64,000 bases of DNA from Leucaena leucocephala (taxonomy: Eukaryota > Streptophyta > Magnoliopsida > Fabales > Fabaceae), in assembly GCA_037074615.1 (NCBI GenBank), contig CM073563.1, forward strand, positions 15,980,501 to 16,044,500. Reading direction: 5' to 3'. Below the pieces are notes generated by a model. The model searched no databases. It was not told the DNA's origin and was given only the letters and a program-made list of their open reading frames with translations. Position numbers and translations under genes: made by a program. Shown piece by piece: positions 1 through 11,288 of this stretch. Every line of letters begins with the position of its first letter. Position 1 is the first letter of the stretch.

Positions 1-525
1 GAGTCTAACGACTACAACTGAAGTAAATGCTTTTTAAGGACTCAGCATTGAATGAAGACAACAACTGACTGACTAATACAAAAACTTACAAATTTATTAC
101 ATTCTCAGTTATTCTTCATTCTTTGTGTAGTTCCACATTCAATAAGCTTTAGTATGTAATATCATATATACTCTTCAAGAGCGATTGTAAAAGCTCTTCT
201 TTCATTTTGTTAGCTTAAGAGATGGGTTCTTTTAAGTTAGGGTCATAACCTTATGGGGAGTAAGGGGGAGTAATTGAGGAAATCAATTGTTGTATTGAAG
301 GCACCAAGAGCTTGTTATAATCTTGGAGATAGTTAAAATGTCAGAAGGTCTCTAAGGACTGGATGTAGGACAAAAGTTTAGTATGAACCATAATAAAATT
401 GATTAGCGCTCCCTTGGTGATATCTCTCTGATAATTATCCTACTTTATCAGTATACATTTACTTTCTATTGAAATTTAAATTTTCAAAACACTCAATTCA
501 CCCCCTTCTTGGGTGTTTCTACCTA
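1..525 (+). repeat. 3' part of an LTR of element family H (cut by window start)
   Basis: The stretch ends with a motif around 486-520 (CTCAATTCACCCCCTTCTTGGG) that recurs inverted near 28,285-28,310. A second shared motif (CTAAGGACTGGATGTAGG, 350-367) recurs inverted near 28,480. These shared blocks in fixed order indicate the R/U5 end of an LTR. The start lies outside the window. No ORF or PBS was recognised. Confidence 0.5.
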
Positions 526-1137
526 CAACTAATAGTTAAAAGTTATTTTGTTTGAAAATAATCGATTAAATATTTGATTAATATCAATTAATCGAACGGT
601 TAATCGATTAATCATGGTTAAAAGATATTCAAAGGTGTTTTATATTCAAATTAATCGATTAAGAAGTCGATTAATGACAATTAGTCGAACAGCTAATCGA
701 TTAATGGATAATGATTGTGTTAAAAGTTTCTTCTTTTGATCATTAATCGATTGATTGATCAATTAATAGAAATGAATCGAACATCTAATCAATTAATCAT
801 TGTTAAACTAGGTGTTGAATGTTGTTTTGTTCATAATTAATCAATTAATTATTTGATAATTATAATTAATCTAACACCTAATCGATTAATAGGCATTAAT
901 CGATCAGTTAACCAATTAATATCGAGTTTTATTAATTATCAATTGTGACTCTTCACTATTCAACTTGAACCCAAACCAATTAGTCTCAAAATTCTCTCAG
1001 CTTTAATCTCAATTAATCTCCAAATTTCCATAAATTTCCTTAAAGGAAGTTTACGCACCTTTTTTTGATCAAAACCTACCTAAAATCACTTCCAAATTCC
1101 TATATTTTACTATTTAATTTGTTAAAAACTGAAGAGA
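526..1137 (+). repeat. Leader of element H with arrayed ATCGAT-centred palindromes
   Basis: Between about 560 and 930 the motif TTAATCGATTAA and one- or two-base variants (TTAATCGAACGGTTAATCGA and similar) recur every 15-40 bp. The same motif fills the LTRs of this family at 29.5-30.5 kb (minus) and 33.05-33.75 kb. A non-repetitive leader follows (about 940-1137), just before the ATG at 1138. Confidence 0.65.
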
Positions 1138-1259
1138 ATGGCGGGAACCAAAACAACCAACTTGAATAGATCTGAGAAACAACCTTCCAAATCCATATCA
1201 ATACTCCTTAGATATCTCAATCAATGGAGAATAAGAAATTTCTACCAAAAGTGGCCAAG
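1138..1259 (+). pseudogene. N-terminal part of the element-H ORF, cut by insertion of G1
   Basis: The frame opens MAGTKTTNLNRSEKQPSKS and runs to the insertion point of G1 at 1259/1260. Removing G1 and one TSD copy continues the sequence at 26,825, which reads with a frameshift into a Lys/Arg-rich stretch (AQKGKRKALVKVKNQVPKQS) and then a transposase_32-like region. The upstream leader and ATG context suggest the true start. It is a fragment only. Confidence 0.5.
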
Positions 1260-4200
1260 TGATAAACTATTATTTGTATTGATTTTAGTATATTTAAAGA
1301 GAGTTTTATTATTGACTTTTATCCTATTTATCAATATGTTGAGCAACTAATAAATAAAATAAAATTAGAACAAGTAGAAATTAATTGACATGATTCTAGT
1401 GATTAATTGGGTAAATAATATATTCTTTTAAATTTCTATTATAGGCCAATGGAGTAACCAAGTCAACTTGTTATTGTAATTGAATTGGATAAGATTGATT
1501 AGAATGTAATTGCAAGCAAGGGACAACTAGACAGAACAGAGTGGAAAATAGATTGGGCATATGGCTAACAGATATAAGTGGGCTAAGAAAATGTTGGACG
1601 CATGTGCTATACTAGATCTAATAGGGGATATATCACACAAATCATGCCATCACTCAAGAAAGCAGCTCACACATGACACACATCTCCTATATTATCTCAC
1701 TCATCTCCATCCACACTCCACTCTTCATGCATCCATTAGCACATTCATTCATCACACACACTCTCTCTCATACAATACCAGCCTTTTCGAGTCTCACTCC
1801 ATCTTTATTATCTCTTCATCTGTACTCTTACTCTATTATGGGTAAGAAGAGCATATGAATATTCCACTTCCATCTTCATCTTCTCTTTCTACATTTACCA
1901 TGACTACTACTGGTTTTGCTGCTGCTATTAAAGTCTTGATAGAAATAGAAGGCTAGAGTTGTTATGCTATCTTAGAGATGATATTGATGTTGGAAATCGT
2001 GCCCTAGGGGCCAATCATTATCTTATAAATATTATTGATTTATGAATTTATTAATTGTGTTATCATATTATTTGCATGTTTACTATGATGACCATCCTTA
2101 GATAATTCATGATCTTATCTTAAATGTCCCTGGTCGGTCATCTATGCGGGAGCAGAGATAAAATAAGACCAGTATGACTTTGAAGATGTATAGAGCTGTA
2201 AATTAAAGTCATAGGCACATGTAAGAGTACAAGGTGTTAGACTGATTCGCTATGAGAGAGTTGTATGGGTTACGTCATAAGCTTCTCTCATATACAAACC
2301 ATGTTACTGTGCCCTTTAACCTGAGATCATCATGGATTCCTACATAACAAACGCTCAGCTTTGACCTAGTCAAAAGTCACTTTTAACTGAGTGATCATAA
2401 AGACTATGTTTGGGCTTAGTGGTTTTTCATGCGGAGGAACATGAATGGTGAAGATGGAATTTGTCTCTCACATTCGTAGAGAGATATTACTGGGCCCCTC
2501 GATGAGTGAGTCTGAGAAATGTATGGCCATACTATAATGGAAAGGTAGTTCCATTTCTATAGTCAGACTACTCAGGGATCGAGAAAGTAACGGTCAGGAA
2601 TAGGAGGATGACATTATCAATGCCTCATCCATGACCAAAATATCGCGCGACAGAAGGGACATGATATGGTTGTATAAAAGGTTATATCGTTTAACGATCC
2701 TCATATGATTTGGGTAGTCGTTATGTCTTGCTAGAGACCGCTTGCGACTTGTGAGCCAGTATAGCAAATGGCCCACTACCAACTTCATATGGGCCTACAG
2801 GGTCACACACAAAATAGCCCAACACAAGCTATGATGTCTAGATTCATTGAATCTAAGACATGTCCAGATTCAATTAATGATCCAGGGTGGATGTATATAT
2901 TTATTTATATTTATCTTTATATTCATATATATACATTATATATAAGAGATATATGAGATTTAATTTAGAAGGATAAATTAAATCTCTATCACGTTTGAAT
3001 TTGAAATTCAAATTGATAGGATATCTCATATAAGAGATATTTATAAGATTTAATTTATAAGGATAAATTAAATCTCTATCACGTTTGAATTTAAAATTCA
3101 AATTGATATGATATCTCAAATTTGATTTATGAGAATAAATCAAATATAGTTAAGTCTTATCTTTATTTTAAGTTAAATAAATAGGTGAATTAAATCTGTG
3201 GGACAGATTTAATATAAATATTATTTATTTAATTAGTTTCATATCAAATTATACAATATATGATATTGTATTAATTTTAGAATTAATATAAGATTAACTC
3301 TAAAATCCAATTTGGTAGAGGAAAACGCATAGCATCCTATATATATGATTTTAGGAGCTACGTTTTGAAAGAGATAGAATACAGAAAGGCTGAAGGGGAA
3401 TGTGCAAAAGGTTTACAGATAAGAAACTGCCAAAATAGAGACAGAGAGGATGAATTCTTGAGAAAGACCTGGAGGGACAAGAGATGCTAGCACGTCGTTC
3501 ATGGTTGGAAAGCTATTCGTGTGGATACCAATAGAGGAAGCTGACCTGAGTCATCGACTTCTTACGATCAGAAAGGGAGCACGAGCCAGGGAGAGAAGCT
3601 GTGAACATCGTGACCAGAAGCTGTGGAAGTCGCTGAGGAACACTGAGGGTAATGCTTCTTTCCACTTGACTTAAACACATACAGTAGATCCTAGCAAGGA
3701 ATAGAAAAAATTTTAAGTTAATTTCCACTGCGTGTCTTCCAATTCCTTACAATTGAACCAGAATCCTTGATCTAAAATAGGAAGTTCATTGTGTCTTTAA
3801 TTCATACTTAATTATATCAAGTTGATATAGTTAATTCTAGTATTACTGATACAACTAGAGTTAGTAGATGATTAATTATTAGGCAACCGAGTTGGATTTC
3901 CTATTTCTACATAATTGATGCTTTGATTGATTCTCATCCTTAAACTAGTTGGACATGGTTGTGGTTAATTAGAGCAATTCTATAATAGAGTAGAATTGTA
4001 TGTGTTTAATTCATCTTCTTCTACCTATTGAGTTGAATGATTCATATTTATCTATTCAATATTTATGAGGTGTAGCTTTGATTGAGATTTAGCAAGCGAG
4101 TTTTTAGCTAACACATTTTAATTCAACTAATTAACTCCTCATACTCTGTAGATAATAAAGTTAAGGTAATCTCCAAGGGAACACACTTGTCATCGATTCA

Positions 4201-4424
4201 TTTCATCATCATAATACCTAAATTCATAAATAGTAGCACACGATTTACATTTAGAATTTGTTCAAACATCTCATCTCATAGATCATTGCATTAATTTGTT
4301 AATTTATAGCTCCTTAGATTAATTAGGTACTTTAGCATCCATTTAGGCTCCTTGTGAATCCACCTAGGTTAGCTTCACTCTACTATTGGTTAGCTTAGTT
4401 TCTTTTGGTAATTAACGATTATCA
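1260..4424 (+). repeat. 5' LTR of G1 (interrupted by a solo LTR at 1988-3751)
   Basis: LTR parts 1260-1987 and 3757-4424 total about 1.4 kb and end in GATTATCA. They match, in inverse orientation, the solo LTR at 42519-44077, whose uninterrupted sequence near 43,190 is the empty-site version of the insertion point. The last ~430 bp match 26,383-26,819. Confidence 0.85.
1988..3751 (+). mobile_element. Solo LTR, Angela/BARE-like (Ty1/copia), copy 1
   Basis: It starts TGTTGGAAATCGTGCCCTAG and ends CTTCCAATTCCTTACA. ATTGA is duplicated on both sides (1983-1987 and 3752-3756). There is no internal coding region. The start (TGTTGGAAAT..GCCCTAG) and the near-terminal CGCTGCG-like block (CCACTGCG here) recall BARE-1/Angela LTRs, whose ~1.8 kb length also fits; this lineage call is from memory. 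It has two copies of the 90-bp internal repeat and the shortest length of the four (1,764 bp). Confidence 0.88.
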
Positions 4425-4427
4425 AAA

Positions 4428-4445
4428 TGGCATTATTACAAGGGA
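4428..4445 (+). promoter_or_regulatory. G1 primer-binding site (decayed, tRNA-Asp type)
   Basis: Three bases after the 5' LTR, TGGCATTATTACAAGGGA aligns to the Athila-type PBS complementary to the 3' end of tRNA-Asp. It differs at seven positions, six of them transitions. Position and the matching PBS of G2 support the call. Confidence 0.65.
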
Positions 4446-5209
4446 GTCTTACTTATTAAGGTTTTCTAAGTAATCTATTGGGCCTAAAAAATATAAAAAG
4501 TAGCTAGGTATTTTAGTTTTTCTATAAATTTAGTATTTTGTCTTGTTGCGTCGTGACCAATTGCCTATTTAGTCACGACTAAATTGCAAAAATTGATTTC
4601 TGAGATCCTCTGTGATTTTTAGTCGTGACCATATACATTTTTGGTCATAACTTGAAATTAGTTTTTAACTCATATTTGCTCTCTGTAACTTTTAGTCGCA
4701 ACTGGAGTGGTTTTTGGTTGTAACGAAAAATCTTTTCTATCAAATTTTCTTCTCAGTGATTTCCAGTTGCCATTAAATTGACACTTAGTCATGACCAAAT
4801 ATATCAGTGTTTAATTCATAATTACTCTCTATGATTTTTAGTCACACCTGGAGTGTCATTTGGTGCAACTAGAAACTTCTAATTTAAAGCATTTACTCTC
4901 TGTGATTTTTCATCGCAACTAAAGTGACATTTGGTCATGACCAAATATCCTGATTTTTAAAATTTGCTCTCTATGACTAACAGTCATGACTTGAAGTTCA
5001 TTTTTGTCATAATATATGTTATATGTTATATTTAGTCGTGACCTGAATATCTTTTTGTTGCGACCCGAGTATTTTAAACTGCAATTACTTGATCTGAATT
5101 TCTAAAATTGTTGTATATGTGATATACTTGAAATCCTACATAATTGTTAAGTGTGATTTGCATTACCAGAAACTCATAATTATTTCCTTTAGACAAAGAA
5201 ATCAATAGA
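4446..5209 (+). repeat. G1 leader with tandem GTCGCGAC-type palindromes
   Basis: From about 4,543 to 5,070 a ~70-80 bp unit recurs roughly seven or eight times: a CTCTCTGTGATTTTTAGTCG head, then GTCGYGAC, a GAGTG-like spacer, and a second inverted-palindrome half such as TTGGTCATGACC. Copies differ mainly by CG to TG or CA changes (GTCGTGAC, GTCACGAC, GTCATGAC). The stretch is non-coding and lies between PBS and gag. Confidence 0.75.
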
Positions 5210-7060
5210 ATGCTTAGGTAAATTAAGAAAGCTAAAATCTTAAATCAAGCTAGTGTTGTATCTATTGTTGAGCTTAGTTCTTCTAGTGAATTTATTGTAG
5301 CTGAGACTAATTTTGTATTTAGTGATATCTTATATAATTATTTTGTCATAGAGCGTGTTAATGAGGGATAAGCTCATACTCATAATCAGAATAATCAAAA
5401 TGAGCAATATGGAGAAAATAACATAAATAATAGAAGGGCATGTAAGAGCAAAAGAGAACTCACTTCTCCTAAGGCAAACTTTAATCCTTTTGCACTTGTC
5501 TTGCTTTGAATATTAATTTTGAGTTAAAAGGTCCTTTGTTAATTAACTTACCAAAGTTTTATGGATTAGCAGGTGAGAATAATTTTAAGTACTTAAAGAC
5601 TATGTAGTGGGTTTACTCATCCATGAACCTATAGTTGCTTATATGGATACTGTGTAGAGAAAAATATTTCATTTTACACTAGAAGGAAAGCCAAAAGAAT
5701 GGTTTTATATGCTGCCATATCATACACCTCAGGCCTTGGACTCCTAGAATAACTTGAGGAGTACTTTCTTATAGAGATACTTCCCTACTTCCAAGACTGC
5801 TAAATTGAGAAAGGAATTATTTTCTATAAAATAGTATGTTCAAGAGTCTTTCTATGAGTTTTGGGGTAGGTTTCAAGAGCTTCTAGCTAGATATCCATAC
5901 CACCAAATTTTAAGTGAGTATTTGGTGCAATATTTTCATTCAGGATTATGTATTATAGGCAAAAATAATTTGGATGCAGCTGTTGGAGGTTCCATTGATG
6001 ATTTAACTCCTAATGAAGCATGGAACTTGATTGAGAAGATATCAAACAATGACAAGCAGTATGGGGCTATGATGCTAGACAAGTTCATGAGGTTTCTACA
6101 AGGTTATCTCAAGATTATAATAGCTTATATTCTCAAGTTGCTACTATGAATACTCAGATTAACAATTTATCTTCTCAATTAAGCAATTCATATATTTAAA
6201 GCCCATACTCTCAAGCTCTTATTACTCCTAGTTGTCAGATTTATTCTTCGCCAATGCATACATGTGTCAATTGTCTTACACACTATGAAGATGTATCAGC
6301 AATCTATCAAGGCAAACAAAACTAGTATCCATAATGTAAATCCATACTCTAAAACATATAATGAAGGATAGAGAGATCATCCCAATTTTAGATTGAGGGA
6401 TAGATGTGGAGATAGGAATTTTGGGCAAAATAGATTTAACAATGACAAGCAATTGGTTGAATCCTCTAGAGCTATGGAAGTACCTACTGTTATAAAGGAT
6501 GATGGAATATATGAGATAATCAAGAGCATTAATGTGATGAATTCAAATATAAATTCCATAAACACAAACTTTAGCTTTAATTTCAAGTACTTGAGATCTA
6601 TAGTGAAGAGCAACTTAGCAATGACAAATTTCAAGTTTGCTGCCTTGGAGAGTAAAATATAACATTAGAAAATAAAAGCTGCAAACATGAATGGCTATGT
6701 ATCATAGTTAGCCAATTTAGTAAATGATGTTCAGGTCAAAATTGGTGGAAATTTACCTTCAAACATAGTTGTTAACCCAAAATCTGTGAATGCTATGAGC
6801 TTGAGAAGTGAAAAATAGTAGGAAAAGCATATACTGATGATGATAAGAAAGATAATAAAGTACATGAGTAGCAAAATAGATTTAGAACTAAAGAGTTGAT
6901 TGAAGAAAAACCTTTATTCATTATAGAATCAGGAAATAACAAAGAGAAGGGTATATTGCAACAGAAAAATGAGCAAACTACATTGAAGGATGTTGCACAA
7001 TCATCTGTTATGCATGAAGTAGTTGCTAGTTCTAACAGCGCAAGTTAGAAATCAGACAAA
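5210..7060 (+). pseudogene. G1 gag (Athila-like, Retrotrans_gag core), broken
   Basis: Gag forms the capsid-like particle. Readable pieces in order: IVELSSSSEFIVAET (near 5,260), a WFYMLPYHTP core block (about 5,700), YFPTSKTAKLRKELF (about 5,780), SFYEFWGRFQELLARYPYHQ (5,850-5,910), then an open 75-codon frame (5922-6149) with DAAVGGSIDDLTPNEAWNL. A C-terminal part (6393-6662, and to about 7,050) is Asn/Lys-rich. The order matches Athila gag. Multiple stops (for example at 5,219 and 5,511) and frame changes show it is dead. Confidence 0.8.
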
Positions 7061-7428
7061 AACAAGAATCAAAAGGAGCATGAAGATACATAACAAAAGG
7101 ATAGAGAGGTAAGTATTAAACACCTACATTTTCCTAGTGCATACTTGTGTCCAAAGAAGGTTTTAAAAGATAAATAGGAACAATATATTCTAAATCTATT
7201 AGGAAAACTGCAAGTTAATATGCCACTTACGGATCTAATTAGAAGTATACCTAAGTATGGGAATTTATGAAAGAACTCTGAACTAATAAAAGAATCTGTA
7301 AACCAAATGAAAGGGTTCAAGTATGAACTAGTATGTCAGCTTTACTTAAGACACAACGTCCTGTTAAATATGATAATCCAGGTTCTTTTATAATCCCAAT
7401 CACCGTTGGTAAGTTTCAGTGTGCTAGT
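7061..7428 (+). pseudogene. G1 protease, N-terminal part (cut by G2)
   Basis: Readable text includes VNMPLTDLIRSIPKYGNL (about 7,215-7,270, matching the Athila block before protease) and KYDNPGSFIIPITVGKFQCA (about 7,360-7,425), the strand just before the catalytic motif. G2 then interrupts at 7428/7429. The frame resumes at 21,388 with ALLDLGATFN. Removing G2 and one CTAGT restores continuity at this site. Confidence 0.8.
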
Positions 7429-7577
7429 TGATAAGACACATTTTGTATATTGTTTCTGTGACATTTTTAAGAGTTTTATAACAACCTTACCATTCATTTT
7501 GTGCCTTAAATTGTACTTTTGTGGTAATACATGATTGTACGTGGCAATGTGCTAACTAAAGGATAAAATGGTAAATT

Positions 7578-9535
7578 TGTAAGGAATTGAAAGACACGCA
7601 GCGGAAATTATCTTAAAAATTTTTCATTCCTTGCCAGGATCTACCGTATGTGTTTAAGTTAAGTGGGAAGAAGCATTACCCTCAGTGTGTCTCAGCGACT
7701 TCCACAGCTTTCGGTCACGACGTTCACAGCTTCTCTCTGCGCCTCGTGCTCCCTTTCTGATCACAAGAAGTCGACGACTCAGGTCGGCTTCCTCTACTAG
7801 TATCCACACGAACAGCTTTTCAACCACGAACGACGTGCTAGCATCTCTTGTCCCTCCAGGGCTTTCTCAAGAGTTCGTCCTCTTCGTCTCTATTTTAGCA
7901 GTTTCTTATCTGCAAACCTTTTGCAGAGTCCCCTTCGGCCTTTCTGTGTTCTATGTGTGTGTCTCTTTAAAAATGTAGCTCCTAATATTAGATATATAGG
8001 ATGCTCTGCGTTTTCCCTAACCGAAAAGGATTTTAGCAGTTAATCTTATATTAATTCCGAAAATAATACAATATCATATATTGTATAATTTTATAAGAAA
8101 CTAATTAAATAAATAATATTAAATCCGTCCCACAGATTTAATTACCTATTTATTTAACTTTAAATAAAGATGAGACTGAACTATATTTGATTTATTCTCA
8201 TAAAACAAATTTGAGATATCCTATCAATTTTTATTTTAAATTCAAACATGATAGGGATTTGATTTATCCTTAAAATTAAATCTTATAAATATCTCTTATA
8301 TGAGATATCCTATCAATTTGAATTTCGAATTCAAACGTGATAGAGATTTAATTTATCCTTATAAATTAAATCTTATAAATATCTCTTATATGAGATATCC
8401 TATCAATTTGAATTTCGAATTCAAACGTGATAGAGATTTAATTTATCCTTATAAATTAAATCTTATAAATATCTCTTATATGAGATATCCTATCAATTTG
8501 AATTTCGAATTCAAACGTGATAGAGATTTAATTTATCCTTATAAATTAAATCTCATATATCTCATATCTATATAATATATATATACGAATTTATATATAT
8601 ACGAATATAAATATAAATAAATATATATACATTCACCTGGATCATTCATTGAATCTGGACATGTCTTAGATTCAATGAATTTGGACATCATAGCTCGTGT
8701 TGGGCTATTTTGTGTGCGACCCTGTAGGCCCATATGAAGTTGGCAGTGGGCCATTTGCTATACTAGCCCACAAGTCGCAAGCGGTCTCTAGCAAGACATA
8801 ACGACTACCCAAATCATATGAGGATCGATAAACGATGTAACCTTTTATACAACCATATCATGTCCCTTCTGTCACACGATATTTTGGTCATGGAAGAGGC
8901 ATGGATAATGTCATCCTCCTATTCCCGACCGTTACTTTCTCGATCCCTGAGTAGTCTGACTATAGAAATGGAACTACCTTTCTATTACAGTATGGCCATA
9001 CATTTCTCAGACTCACTCATCGAGGGGCCCAGTAATATCTCTCCACGAATGTGAGGGACAAATTCCATCTTGACCATTCACATTCCTCCGCATGAAAAAC
9101 CACTAAGCCCGAACATAGTCTTTATGATCACTCGGTCAAAAGTGACTTTTGACTAGGTCAAAGCTGAGTGTTTTGTCATGTAGGAATCCATGATGATCTC
9201 AGGTCAAAGGGCATGTTGACATGGTTTGTATATGAGAGAAGCTTATGACGTTACCCATGCAGTTCTCTCATAGCGGGTCGGTCCAACACCCTGTACTCTT
9301 ACATGTGCTTATGACTTTGATTTATATCTCTATACATCTTCAAAGTCATACTGGTCTTATTTCATCTGTGCTCCCACATAGATGATCGACCAGGGACATT
9401 TAGGATAATATCATGAATTATCCAAGGATGGTCATCATAGTAAACATGCAAATAATATGATAACTCAATTAATAAATTCATAAATCAATAATGTTCATAA
9501 GACAATGATTGGCCCCTAGGGCACGATTTCCAACA
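7578..9535 (-). mobile_element. Solo LTR, Angela/BARE-like, copy 2
   Basis: On the minus strand it runs from TGTTGGAAATCGTGCCCTAG (9535 inwards) to CAATTCCTTACA at 7578. AAATT flanks both ends (7573-7577, 9536-9540). It is the longest of the four at 1,958 bp because it carries four 90-bp repeat units (about 8,212-8,560). No internal region or second LTR accompanies it. Confidence 0.9.
8212..8560 (-). repeat. 90-bp tandem repeat, four units, inside Angela-like LTR copy 2
   Basis: Each unit holds a GAGATATCCTATCAATTTGA block, an AATTTCGAATTC inverted repeat and a TTTAATTTATCCTTATAAAT block. The unit is 90 bp, so a fortuitous frame (RYPINLNFEFKRDRDLIY...) stays open. The first unit is more diverged. 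The same unit occurs twice at 2,950-3,118, about three times at 31,661-31,925, and three times at 50,875-51,140. Confidence 0.85.
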
Positions 9536-10845
9536 AAATTAACTCTTCCAAACTGCATATATTCTATTATTTACTGATTTAGACTTTTACAGTAAGCTTT
9601 TATGTTGGTTTGCATGTATTTTGGAGGAGTAAGGACCAGGAAAGAAATCACAAGTCAATAAAAGTGAAACCATGCTCCTGCGCCTTTTAGTCATAACCAA
9701 AGAGTCCACCGGTCACAACCTTGATTCTTCTAGAAGTCTCTCTGTGTTTACAGGTCACGACTAAAATGCAAAATCGCTAAAACTGTGCATTTTGAATAAG
9801 GTCATGTAGAAACAAAAGGATAGAAGGGCTGCTATCAAGGGGTTGCTAGTTTTTGACCTAATTAAGCTAAGAGCAATGCTTGAGCCCTCTCTGATCACCT
9901 TCTCCAAACCTTCCATCATTATACACCTCTCCACAAACTTTTCCATATCTTTACATCATCAATCTACTTTTTTCTCATTGTTTCTTCATGGCATCACATC
10001 TGGATAATGATTGCAGTATAACATGAGTCATGAGAGGCTAAATCTTTAGTCTCTTAGTGATGGATCTGATATCTTGAGCTCAAAGACTGAAATGAGCAGT
10101 TTCTACTATTCTAATTTGCATATTCTCATGTTATGATTGCTGCTAGATCTAGGGTTTTCATTTTATGACAAATTTTGAATATCGATTGATCATTCTCATA
10201 TTAGACTTTGTAATTGAATTCAGATGATTTGAATGTTTGCTTTTTAATAGAATATTTTAGTTTTGATTTTAAGAGAGTTGTGTTATTATTAGTGATCATT
10301 GTTAATTAATTCAATTGCTTGAAATCTAGGGTTTTCAATCAATAACCATTCGAGGGTGTTTTGATAATCTAATTCAACTTACATACTAAGTGGTTTCTGA
10401 CAGTTCACTAATAGTTCTTAAACCAGCTTTGATCAAAGGGGTTTAAGGAAAATTAGGGTTCTGGACTCGATCGATTGATTGAGGTTTTCTTTGAGACTTA
10501 GTGATTTCAAAACTCCAATTTTAACGTGAGAGCAAGGATAGATACGTTTTCATGATCAAGAGTCTTTCATAATGTATTTTTCAAACAAGCTAACTCGTTT
10601 TCATCTTAATCAAAAATCCAAAATATTTACTTTTCTACACCCTACTTTTATTGCATCAATTACTAAAACCCCAAAAACCATTTTATCCTTGCTCAGGTTT
10701 TTCATTGATTTTGACATCCAATATGGTAGGTTTCCAAATAAAAGGCTCCTTGAGAAGAACGATAAGGTTGTGCCTTATATTATATTATACTGGGTGCAAT
10801 TAACTTTATTTTGTGGATCAGACCACGACAATCCAGTCTTATTAA

Positions 10846-10863
10846 TGGCATCGTTACCGGGGA
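10846..10863 (+). promoter_or_regulatory. G2 primer-binding site (tRNA-Asp type)
   Basis: TGGCATCGTTACCGGGGA follows the 5' LTR by one base. It matches the complement of the tRNA-Asp 3' end as used by Athila elements, with three transition differences. It is better preserved than the G1 site, which fits G2 being the younger insertion. Confidence 0.85.
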
Positions 10864-11288
10864 GCCAAGCAATTGGTTCCTGAGTAATTGTTTGTCAATT
10901 TCATTAGCTACCTGAGTCATTTTTCTTGTTTTTGTTTGCATTTTAGTTTTTAGTAGTTTTTAAATTGCATTACATTATGTACTCTTCTAAGTTTCTGGAA
11001 AAAAATTAGTCTCTGTGACTCTAAGTCATGACCTAAACTCACCTGTGTCGCGACAATTACTCTCTGTGACTTCAAGTCATGACCAAACACCATTTGTGTC
11101 ACAACTTGATTGCTTCCTTGTGAAATTTGACTACTCTGCAAAAACAAGTCACGACTACTACTCTCTATGATATTGAGTTGCGACAAAAACATACTTTAGT
11201 CATGACTAACTGAAAATGTTTTGCTATGCAACTTCTGTGACTGACTCTAAATGATTGGATTGATTATTGTCTATTATTTCTGTATTGC
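10864..11288 (+). repeat. G2 leader with GTCGCGAC-type palindromes
   Basis: Between about 11,005 and 11,215 short blocks recur: CTCTGTGACTNTAAGTCATGACC, TGTGTCGCGACAA, AAGTCACGACT and similar. They are the same head-plus-palindrome pattern seen in the G1 leader, sitting in the same place (between PBS and gag). Confidence 0.7.

Larger units (their letters stand above)
7429..10844 (+). repeat. 5' LTR of G2 (interrupted by a solo LTR at 7578-9535)
   Basis: Parts 7429-7577 and 9541-10844 total about 1.45 kb and align end to end with the 3' LTR at 19914-21387. The matching uninterrupted point in the 3' LTR (about 20,053, GGTAAATTAACTC) is the empty site of the nested insertion. It carries the GTCACGACC-type motif near 9,690-9,765. 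Confidence 0.9.

Noticed and set aside
560..930. CRISPR-like or satellite array of TTAATCGATTAA
   Set aside because: The genome is a plant's, spacing is irregular, motif copies vary, and the arrays track one LTR family.
1138..1200. Histone H3-like start (MAGTKTT resembles MARTKQT)
   Set aside because: Similarity ends after seven residues. The frame belongs to the leader and ORF of element H.
2594..3143. Minus-strand frames at 2,594-3,143 as genes
   Set aside because: They fall inside Angela-like LTR copy 1; the lower one is a reading of the 90-bp repeat.
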